Of a DNA stretch of 64,000 nt, positions 57,724 through 64,000 are shown piece after piece (the stretch's first letter is position 1; each line of letters opens with the position of its first letter). The DNA comes from Alphaproteobacteria bacterium MedPE-SWcel. GTDB taxonomy: Bacteria; Pseudomonadota; Alphaproteobacteria; Rhodobacterales; Rhodobacteraceae. The DNA lies in NCBI GenBank assembly GCA_001874255.1, contig MPDC01000015.1:46064-110063 (forward strand), given 5' to 3'. The translations under genes were made by a program, and so were the position numbers. The notes under the pieces are model-generated. The model made no database searches. It saw only the letters and a list, made by a program, of their open reading frames with translations, and was not told where the DNA came from.

Positions 57724-59103
57724 ATGGCAACTGAAATTTTGATGCCCGCCCTGTCGCCTACCATGGAAGAAGGCACGCTGGCCAAATGGATGGTCAAAGA
57801 GGGCGACACCGTGGCCTCCGGCGATATTCTGGCCGAGATCGAGACCGACAAGGCGACGATGGAATTCGAAGCCGTGGATGAGGGGATCGTCGGCAAGATC
57901 CTGATCGGCGAGGGCTCGGAAGGTGTGAAGGTGAATACGCCGATCGCGATTCTGGTCGAGGACGGCGAAAGCGTGGAGGATGCTGTTGCATCCGCACCTG
58001 CGGCGGGCGATGAAGCGCCGACGGCAGAGGCACCTACGGCGCCCGCTGCCGCCGCCGCTGCTGCCGCGAGCCCCGCCGCCCCTGTCGTGGATGAAAGCCC
58101 CGACTATCCCGAGGGTACGGAACTGGTCCCCACGACGGTCCGCGAGGCCCTGCGGGATGCAATGGCCGAAGAGATGCGCCGCAGCGGCGAGGTCTTCCTG
58201 ATGGGGGAAGAGGTCGCCGAGTACCAGGGCGCCTATAAGATCAGCCAGGGCCTGCTGGATGAATTCGGCTCCAAACGGGTGATTGACACGCCGATCACCG
58301 AGCACGGGTTTGCCGGGATCGCCACCGGCGCCGCCTTTGGCGGCCTGCGCCCGATCGTGGAATTCATGACCTTCAACTTCGCGATGCAGGCCATCGACCA
58401 CCTGATCAACTCGGCTGCCAAGACGCTCTATATGTCCGGCGGCCAGATGGGGGCGCCGATGGTGTTCCGAGGCCCCAACGGGGCGGCCGCCCGGGTTGGC
58501 GCTCAGCACAGCCAGGATTATGCGGCCTGGTACATGCAGATCCCCGGCCTCAAGGTGGCGATGCCCTATTCCGCCGCCGACGCCAAAGGCCTGTTGAAAT
58601 CGGCCATTCGCGATCCCAACCCGGTGATCTTCCTCGAGAATGAGATCCTCTACGGCAAATCCTTTGATGTGCCCAAGCTCGACGATTACACCGTACCGTT
58701 CGGTAAGGCTCGGATCTGGCGCACGGGCGAGGATGTCACCATTGTCTCCTTCGGGATCGGCATGACCTACGCGCTTGAAGCGGCGGAAAAGCTCGCCGCC
58801 GATGGCATCAGCGCCGAGGTCATCGACCTGCGCACCCTGCGCCCCATGGACCTGCCCTCCGTGATCAAATCGGTGATGAAAACCAACCGTTTGGTCACCG
58901 TCGAAGAGGGCTGGCCGCAGGGCTCGGTCGGCAGCTATATCGCCTCCGAGGTGATGCAGCAGGCGTTTGATTATCTCGACGCGCCGGTCATCACCTGCAC
59001 CGGCAAGGACGTGCCCATGCCCTATGCCGCCAACCTGGAAAAACACGCGCTGCTGACCACCGATGAGGTGATCGAAGCGGTGAAACAAGTGACCTACCGG
59101 TAA
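57724..59103 (+). CDS. pdhB: Pyruvate dehydrogenase E1 beta subunit with lipoyl domain
   Basis: A 459-residue protein. Residues 1-85 form a lipoyl domain with the attachment lysine at position 43 ([10 protein letters not shown]). An Ala/Pro-rich linker (about 90-120) leads to the E1 beta transketolase-like domain ([40 protein letters not shown]). Having a lipoyl domain on E1 beta is a known feature of alphaproteobacterial complexes. The domain differs from that of PdhC at only 11 of the first 86 residues. The next gene starts 13 bp later. Confidence 0.97.
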   Translation: MATEILMPALSPTMEEGTLAKWMVKEGDTVASGDILAEIETDKATMEFEAVDEGIVGKILIGEGSEGVKVNTPIAILVEDGESVEDAVASAPAAGDEAPTAEAPTAPAAAAAAAASPAAPVVDESPDYPEGTELVPTTVREALRDAMAEEMRRSGEVFLMGEEVAEYQGAYKISQGLLDEFGSKRVIDTPITEHGFAGIATGAAFGGLRPIVEFMTFNFAMQAIDHLINSAAKTLYMSGGQMGAPMVFRGPNGAAARVGAQHSQDYAAWYMQIPGLKVAMPYSAADAKGLLKSAIRDPNPVIFLENEILYGKSFDVPKLDDYTVPFGKARIWRTGEDVTIVSFGIGMTYALEAAEKLAADGISAEVIDLRTLRPMDLPSVIKSVMKTNRLVTVEEGWPQGSVGSYIASEVMQQAFDYLDAPVITCTGKDVPMPYAANLEKHALLTTDEVIEAVKQVTYR

Positions 59104-59116
59104 AGGAGAGCGAGAG

Positions 59117-60427
59117 ATGCCCACTGAAATTCTCATGCCCGCCCTCTCTCCCACCATGGAAGAAGGCACATTGGCGAAATGGCTCGTCAAGGAGGGCGAC
59201 ACGGTTTCCTCCGGCGACCTTCTGGCCGAGATCGAAACCGACAAGGCCACCATGGAGTTCGAGGCCGTGGACGAAGGGGTGGTCGGCAAGATCCTGATTG
59301 CCGAAGGCTCCGAAGGCGTGAAGGTCAACACGCCGATTGCGGTCTTGCTGGATGACGGTGAAACCGCCGAGGACATTGCCGCGGGCGCCGCCCCGGCTGC
59401 CCCTGCAGCCGCAGCTGCCGAGGAGGCCCCCGTGGCCGCCGAGAAAGCTGCACCAGCCGCCGCCGCAGCAGCAACCCCGGCCCCGGCCGCACCTGCTGCC
59501 GCCGATGGATCGCGCATCTTTGCCTCGCCACTGGCGCGCCGGATTGCCGCCGACAAAGGTCTCGACCTGGCCAGCCTCACAGGCTCCGGTCCACGGGGCC
59601 GCATCATCAAGGCCGATGTCGAGTCTGCGACGCCCGCTCCGAAGGCCGAGGCCACAACCCCCGCCTCCGCTCCACCCGCCGCCACCGCGCCCACTGGCGC
59701 CACTGCGGATGCGGTCGCAAAAATGTACCAGGGCCGCGACTTCGAGGAGGTCAAGCTCGACGGGATGCGCAAGACCATTGCCGCGCGTCTCACCGAAGCC
59801 AAACAGACCATCCCGCATTTCTATCTGCGCCGCGACATCCAGCTCGACGCGCTGCTGAAATTCCGCGGCGAGCTGAACAAGCAGCTTGAAGCGCGCGGGG
59901 TGAAGCTCTCGGTCAATGATTTCATCATCAAGGCCGTCGCCCTGGCGCTGCAGTCTGTTCCCGATGCCAATGCGGTTTGGGCAGGCGACCGGGTTCTGAA
60001 GATGAAAGCCTCCGATGTGGCCGTGGCGGTCGCCATCGAAGGCGGGCTCTTCACGCCGGTTCTGCAAGACGCCGATATGAAATCCCTCTCGGCCCTCTCC
60101 GCCGAAATGAAGGATCTGGCCAAACGCGCCCGCGACCGCAAACTGGCACCCCATGAATATCAGGGCGGCGCGTTTGCGATCTCCAACCTCGGCATGTTCG
60201 GCATCGATAATTTCGACGCCATCGTGAACCCGCCGCACGCGGGCATCCTCGCGGTTGGCTCCGGCGTCAAGAAGCCCGTCGTCGGTGCCGATGGCGAACT
60301 CAAGGTCGCGACCGTGATGAGCGTCACAATGTCGGTGGATCACCGGGTGATCGACGGCGCGATGGGCGCAGATCTGCTCAAGGCCATTGTCGACAACCTC
60401 GAAAACCCGATGATGATGCTGGCCTAG
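59117..60427 (+). CDS. pdhC: Dihydrolipoamide acetyltransferase (E2)
   Basis: A 436-residue core protein that transfers acetyl to CoA. A single lipoyl domain (residues 1-85, lysine 43) and an Ala/Pro linker come first. A peripheral subunit-binding domain follows near 130-170 ([33 protein letters not shown]). The catalytic domain ends with the active-site histidine in [20 protein letters not shown]. It has one lipoyl domain rather than three, with another provided by PdhB. A long hairpin follows 43 bp after the stop. Confidence 0.97.
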   Translation: MPTEILMPALSPTMEEGTLAKWLVKEGDTVSSGDLLAEIETDKATMEFEAVDEGVVGKILIAEGSEGVKVNTPIAVLLDDGETAEDIAAGAAPAAPAAAAAEEAPVAAEKAAPAAAAAATPAPAAPAAADGSRIFASPLARRIAADKGLDLASLTGSGPRGRIIKADVESATPAPKAEATTPASAPPAATAPTGATADAVAKMYQGRDFEEVKLDGMRKTIAARLTEAKQTIPHFYLRRDIQLDALLKFRGELNKQLEARGVKLSVNDFIIKAVALALQSVPDANAVWAGDRVLKMKASDVAVAVAIEGGLFTPVLQDADMKSLSALSAEMKDLAKRARDRKLAPHEYQGGAFAISNLGMFGIDNFDAIVNPPHAGILAVGSGVKKPVVGADGELKVATVMSVTMSVDHRVIDGAMGADLLKAIVDNLENPMMMLA

Positions 60428-60469
60428 CCCGCCCGGACCCCGCTTGCGGACCCCATGATCGACCCATGA

Positions 60470-60503
60470 CATCAGGGCCGGGTGGCAACACCCGGCCCTG
60501 ATG
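60470..60503 (+). terminator. Perfect 15-bp hairpin with GCAA loop after pdhC
   Basis: Arms CATCAGGGCCGGGTG (60470-60484) and CACCCGGCCCTGATG (60489-60503) enclose the tetraloop GCAA, a GNRA type. No T-run follows, so it may stabilise the mRNA 3' end or act with Rho rather than terminate alone. Confidence 0.7.
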
Positions 60504-60587
60504 CTGTCTGCAGACGGCTCCCGCGCCCGCAGGATGGCTCTCTCGGACGGCTCCAGCGTGACATTCCCGGTCAGGCGGCACGCTTTC

Positions 60588-60626
60588 AGGCCGCAAACCG
60601 TGAGGCCGCAAACCGTGAGGCCGCAA
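60588..60626. repeat. 15-bp tandem repeat AGGCCGCAAACCGTG
   Basis: Two exact copies (60588-60602, 60603-60617) and a partial third that runs into the A-run of the cysE terminator. Confidence 0.9.
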
Positions 60627-60651
60627 AAAAGGGCACCCGACGGAGGTGCCC
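60625..60651 (-). terminator. Terminator of cysE
   Basis: On the minus strand GGGCACC pairs with GGTGCCC (60631-60637, 60645-60651) and is followed by six T (A-run 60625-60630). It lies about 95 bp after the cysE stop. Confidence 0.8.
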
Positions 60652-60746
60652 CTTGAACCCTTGCTGATCCCTTCGTAATCCCCCTGCCGATCTCTGGATG
60701 ATCGCTTGGGGGCCCGCGGTTCACCCGGTCCTGCCCGGCCCGGCGG

Positions 60747-61553
60747 CTACTTTCCCGCCAACACCTGGTTCATGCTGACAGACGGCTGATCACAGCCCGC
60801 CTCGCCCACGATCTTGGCGGGCACGCCGGCCACGGTCTTGCACGGCGGCACGTCCTGCAGCACCACCGACCCGGCCGCAATACGCGAGCAATGGCCAATG
60901 CGGATATTGCCGAGAACCTTGGCGCCGGCACCGATCAGCACCCCGTCTTCGATCTTGGGATGACGATCCTCTTCTTCCTTGCCGGTGCCGCCCAGCGTCA
61001 CCGAATGCAGCATGGAGACATTGTCGCCCACCACTGCGGTTTCCCCGATGACGATCGAATGGGCATGGTCGATCATGATCCCCTTGCCGATCCGCGCCGC
61101 CGGATGGATATCGGCGCCAAAGATTTCGGAGATCCGCATCTGGAAGAAATAGGCCAGATCCCAATCGCCCTGCTGCCAGAGCCAATGGCCGACGCGATAG
61201 GCCTGCACCGCCTGATAGCCCTTGAAATACAGCACCGGCTGCAACAGCCGGTGGCAGGCGGGATCGCGTTCAAACACCGCCATCAGATCAGCCCGCGCCG
61301 CCTCGACCAGCTCTGGCGCCGCCGCATAGGCGCCGTCCACGATCTCGCGCAGGATCACCATCGACATCTCGTTCGAGCACAACTTTGCGGCGATTCGATA
61401 GCTCAGTGCCTTGTCGAGCGTCTTGTGGTGCAGGATACAGGCGTGAATCAGCCCCCCCATCAGAGGTTGCTTTTGCACCGCGTCTTCGGCTTCCTCGGTG
61501 ATCCGACCCCAGACCGGGTCGATCTGCCTGACGGCCTTATGCGTGTCCAACAT
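60747..61553 (-). CDS. cysE: Serine O-acetyltransferase
   Basis: A 268-residue enzyme that makes O-acetylserine for cysteine synthesis. The N-terminal helical domain is DPVWGRITEEAEDAVQKQPL. The left-handed beta-helix of hexapeptide repeats includes GIMIDHAHSIVIGETAVVGD, with the catalytic histidine, and SVTLGGTGKEEEDRHPKI. The C-terminal tail ends SMNQVLAGK. MLDTHKAVRQIDP at 61553 has AAGGA nine bases upstream; an in-frame ATG 28 codons earlier adds a low-complexity leader. Confidence 0.95.
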   Translation of the reverse strand: MLDTHKAVRQIDPVWGRITEEAEDAVQKQPLMGGLIHACILHHKTLDKALSYRIAAKLCSNEMSMVILREIVDGAYAAAPELVEAARADLMAVFERDPACHRLLQPVLYFKGYQAVQAYRVGHWLWQQGDWDLAYFFQMRISEIFGADIHPAARIGKGIMIDHAHSIVIGETAVVGDNVSMLHSVTLGGTGKEEEDRHPKIEDGVLIGAGAKVLGNIRIGHCSRIAAGSVVLQDVPPCKTVAGVPAKIVGEAGCDQPSVSMNQVLAGK

Positions 61554-61747
61554 CAGCTTGATCCTTCTGTCACGGCCAATCCGCGTCCCCGGAGCGCACC
61601 CCGGAGCACCCGGCGGCCGGTTCATTCCGGCGCCCACGGTGGCCCCATGGGTTCTTAACTTAGCGATCTAGGACCTCTGTTGCCAAGCGCAATCCCGTGA
61701 TCGCCCCAATCAGCGTTTCTGATCAGAGAAACAGAGGCCAAATCATC

Positions 61748-61823
61748 GATAAAAAATCGCAATCCGCCGAGAAAAAGCACGGATATTCCCAATTTTACCC
61801 ACTTGCCACAGATAAAAAATCGC
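61748..61823. promoter_or_regulatory. 13-bp direct repeat GATAAAAAATCGC upstream of the cold shock gene
   Basis: Two exact copies, 61748-61760 and 61811-61823, have starts 63 bp apart. They lie in the AT-rich region 120-200 bp before the csp ATG. Each contains CGAT/ATCG-like flanks. They may be operator sites or UP-element-like DNA. A GC hairpin (GCCGCC/GGCGGC, 61899-61920) lies in the csp leader near its ribosome site. Confidence 0.45.
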
Positions 61824-61945
61824 GGCAAAAAAGGGCTGCAACCTTATCCTATCGAAGTTCTGTTCCCTGCCGACCAGCTTTCGACGTTAAGCTGCCGGGC
61901 CGCCACGTCGTGTGGGCGGCATACTAAACGACAAGGAACTTTGAA

Positions 61946-62152
61946 ATGGCAAATGGTACCGTCAAGTGGTTCAACTCCACCAAAGGTTACGGCTTCATCG
62001 CGGTTGAAGGCCGCTCCAACGATGTTTTCGTACATATCTCTGCGGTTGAACGCTCCGGTCTGACCGGTCTGGCAGATGGCCAAGCCGTGACATTCGAAAT
62101 CCAGTCCGGCCGTGACGGTCGTGACTCTGCTGTCGATCTGCAGTTGGCGTGA
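61946..62152 (+). CDS. Cold shock protein, CspA family
   Basis: A 68-residue OB-fold nucleic-acid-binding protein. RNP1 is KGYGFIAV and RNP2 is DVFVHISAV, and the first residues ([17 protein letters not shown]) are canonical. AAGGA precedes the ATG. The long leader fits post-transcriptional control by structure, as for other csp mRNAs. A strong terminator follows. Confidence 0.96.
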   Translation: MANGTVKWFNSTKGYGFIAVEGRSNDVFVHISAVERSGLTGLADGQAVTFEIQSGRDGRDSAVDLQLA

Positions 62153-62180
62153 TCGCGACTTTTTCGACAACCTGACATTG

Positions 62181-62216
62181 AAAACGCCCTGACCGATCCG
62201 GATCAGGGCGTTTTTC
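62181..62216 (+). terminator. Terminator after the cold shock gene
   Basis: Perfect 12-bp arms AAAACGCCCTGA (62181-62192) and TCAGGGCGTTTT (62203-62214) followed by T. It also lies just past the 3' end of the minus-strand gene at 62222 and could terminate it. Confidence 0.92.
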
Positions 62217-62221
62217 ATGTC

Positions 62222-62602
62222 TCATTCTGACGACGAAGGCGCATCGGACGTGCGATGGGCGGCGACCGACGGCTGGGGCCGGCGGGGGATGGCCCCAGCG
62301 GCCGGGCCGCAGGCTTCGGCGGGGGTGCCTGCCACGCATGCCGTCAGCGCGAGACAGAGACAGGCGGCATAGTCCGGCGCGCCCGGAAACGGTTCCGGCG
62401 CCAATGGAAACCGCCGGGCCGCCGCCCCCAGCGAGCCATCGCCCCAGCGGGGATGGCATCGCCCCGTCGCCTGCGCCTGTCGCCGGGCGCGCGCCGCCCC
62501 GGCCAGGATCTGCCGGCACAGTTCCGGCCGCCGGGGCGCCGGATGCGCCAGCAGAGCGCGCGCCAGACTGCGCAGATCCTCCCACAGGACCGGCAGCGGC
62601 AT
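62222..62602 (-). CDS. Small protein downstream of the GTA baseplate gene
   Basis: A 126-residue Arg/Ala/Pro-rich protein. The segment GRCHPRWGDGSLGAAARRFP followed by PDYAACLCLAL recalls a small protein found directly after the GTA host-specificity gene in many Rhodobacterales (I recall a DUF7742 label; not checked). The ATG at 62602 is 10 bp after the preceding stop; a TTG at 62620 would overlap it. Function is unknown. High-GC sequence makes chance reading frames common, so confidence is moderate. Confidence 0.6.
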   Translation of the reverse strand: MPLPVLWEDLRSLARALLAHPAPRRPELCRQILAGAARARRQAQATGRCHPRWGDGSLGAAARRFPLAPEPFPGAPDYAACLCLALTACVAGTPAEACGPAAGAIPRRPQPSVAAHRTSDAPSSSE

Positions 62603-62612
62603 CCGACCGGGA

Positions 62613-64000
62613 TCAGGCAAGGCTCATCGAGGCCGCAGGCCCCGCGCCATAGCGCGCCGAAAGCTGCGCCACTTCGATCCGGTCCCCGGCGACGGCGCCA
62701 TCGGCGGCCTGTGCGGCGCTGTCATAGGTCCAGGACGGCGCCGTCACCCGGTCATCGCGCAGCACGGTCGGCCCCGACATCACCCGTATCCGGTAGGCTT
62801 CGGTCTCCTCGCCCAGGGGCACCTCCTCCAGGTCCCAGCTGTCGCCCTCGATCCGGGTGCGCCGGATCCAGCTGACGGTCAGATCGGCGCCAAGCGCGCC
62901 ATCGGCGCGGAGATGCACCGGCGCATAGGGGCGCAGGCCGTTGCCGTCGAAACTGGCGGTCAGCGCCACAAAGGACGGGTCGTCATAGGGGCGCCGGGCG
63001 GGGCCGACACGATACTCCCGCGCCAGCCGCCGCTGCGACAGCGACAGATCCAGCTGTTCCACCGCCGCATCCAGCAGCACCACATAGGACCCCTCGGGCC
63101 AGAGGTCGGGCATCTGACCGTCACTGCCGTATTGGCCCCGTAAACGGCTGCGGATCAGATAGCGGTTGGGGGCAATCAGGCTGGCCTCGGCGAACTGGAT
63201 CACCTCCCATCGGTCCGGGCTGCCATCGCCTATGGCGAGCCGATTGGCGCCGTTCAAAACCGCCCGCCCCTCGGCGCTGTCGAGACTGCCGCCGATCAGC
63301 TCCACCTCCAGATCGGCGCCCCGATCCCAGCGCCCCACCGGCCCCGCCGCCAAAGGCGTCCGGGTGATCCCGACGGTGGCGCGGGCCGGCAGCAGTTCCT
63401 CCAGCGCGAAGGCACCGCCCAGATCCGCACCATAGACCGCCACCGCCCCCGGCCAGTCGCGGGCCGAGGCGCAGAGATGCGGCGCATGGGCCACCTCATC
63501 GCCCCGCATAAGCGGCAGGTCCAGAAACAGCGGCAACACGGGCGCGGGCGCGGCAAAGGGGTCGCTGCGCGGGTGATCCTCCGCCACCTGCAGCGGCTGG
63601 TAGACCACCGGCTCGATCCGCACGGCCTCGATGATCTGCGCCTCTGCCTGCTCGACCCGATCCACCCGGTAGAGCGCCGCCCCCTCGCCGTCCTGTCCCG
63701 GCAGCCGCACCACATCGCCGGCCCCGAGATCCAGAGATTGCGAGGGCGGCAGCGCAAAACGGGCACTGTCGCGCGAAATCCGCGCCTCCGCCAGCCAGCG
63801 CTGCACCACCTGCCGCCCCTCGGCACGGGTCAGCGCCATGGGCAGCTCGTTCTGGCTGACCGCATGGGTGGCGTCATCGGGCAGGACGGCCTCTTCGGCG
63901 ACGGTGTCATGAGAGCCGCCCCATTCGACAAAGCGAAGCCGCACCCTGGACCTGTCGCGGGATTGTGCCGCTCCTTTGACCACGTATCGTGTCGCAAAGG
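62613..64000 (-). CDS. GTA baseplate/host-specificity multidomain protein (C-terminal part)
   Basis: About 461 C-terminal residues of a protein whose frame stays open to the window edge, so the GTG near 63983 is not its start. Features are phage tail/baseplate-like: PMALTRAEGRQVVQRWLAEA with LDLGAGDVVRLPG, then ITRTPLAAGPVGRWDRGADL and RSRLRGQYGSDG. These match the C-terminus of the very large last structural protein of Rhodobacterales GTAs (ORFg15), which contacts recipient cells. The rest of the GTA cluster should lie beyond the right edge. Confidence 0.85.
   Translation of the reverse strand, partial: FATRYVVKGAAQSRDRSRVRLRFVEWGGSHDTVAEEAVLPDDATHAVSQNELPMALTRAEGRQVVQRWLAEARISRDSARFALPPSQSLDLGAGDVVRLPGQDGEGAALYRVDRVEQAEAQIIEAVRIEPVVYQPLQVAEDHPRSDPFAAPAPVLPLFLDLPLMRGDEVAHAPHLCASARDWPGAVAVYGADLGGAFALEELLPARATVGITRTPLAAGPVGRWDRGADLEVELIGGSLDSAEGRAVLNGANRLAIGDGSPDRWEVIQFAEASLIAPNRYLIRSRLRGQYGSDGQMPDLWPEGSYVVLLDAAVEQLDLSLSQRRLAREYRVGPARRPYDDPSFVALTASFDGNGLRPYAPVHLRADGALGADLTVSWIRRTRIEGDSWDLEEVPLGEETEAYRIRVMSGPTVLRDDRVTAPSWTYDSAAQAADGAVAGDRIEVAQLSARYGAGPAASMSLA

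Overview
The window reads as a chromosomal segment of a marine Roseobacter-group bacterium (Alphaproteobacteria, Rhodobacteraceae). The support is high GC, parts of a gene transfer agent (GTA), a pyruvate dehydrogenase whose E1 beta subunit carries its own lipoyl domain, a long-form indolepyruvate:ferredoxin oxidoreductase, and valine catabolism genes. No IS element, integrase, CRISPR array, rRNA or tRNA was seen. Almost every gene is a recognisable core or lineage-typical gene, so the interest is mainly in regulation and in small elements.

Layout. 1-8.2 kb, minus strand: a truncated enoyl-CoA hydratase, a DUF2087 protein, ccmH and ccmF, a GTA-type holin/endolysin pair, ccmE, argC, murI and an acyltransferase. 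The GTA lysis pair sits inside the cytochrome c maturation genes. 8.4-13.1 kb: a fused indolepyruvate:ferredoxin oxidoreductase divergent from a LysR gene, then a probable small RNA of the alphaproteobacterial suhB/mmgR type. 13.4-18.1 kb: purL, a bolA/grxD iron-sulfur pair, zapA and a coiled-coil partner. 18.5-26 kb: transketolase, a DUF808 membrane protein, an NADP-type glyceraldehyde-3-phosphate dehydrogenase, a 47-residue membrane peptide, coaD, a CBS protein, and LysR/mmsA. 27-34 kb: an L,D-transpeptidase, a GT41 (O-GlcNAc transferase-like) protein, the valine operon (acyl-CoA dehydrogenase, 3-hydroxyisobutyryl-CoA hydrolase, mmsB) and a DUF2807 protein. 34-47 kb: uvrA, two MFS transporters, lpdA, a DUF924 protein, queA and a large AsmA/YhdP-like protein. 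47-56.5 kb: a bcp peroxiredoxin, a DUF455 protein, an M23 peptidase overlapping a bactofilin, two cyclophilins, pgk, a chemoreceptor and ftsB. 56.7-64 kb: pdhA-pdhB-pdhC, cysE, a cold shock gene and the 3' end of the GTA structural cluster, cut by the window edge.

How it fits together. PdhA, PdhB, PdhC and LpdA form one complex encoded at two loci 17 kb apart. Both loci carry the same palindrome (TAGTTTA-N4-TAAACTA) just upstream of the first gene, which suggests one unnamed regulator. mmsA plus the 30-33 kb operon cover most of valine breakdown. tkt, gap and pgk are central carbon genes, and gap has two GTTAACGCCA boxes upstream. The GTA lysis pair (3.6-4.8 kb) and the GTA structural end (62.6-64 kb) are about 58 kb apart. 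Intergenic spacers throughout hold many short tandem duplications with 5-18 bp periods.
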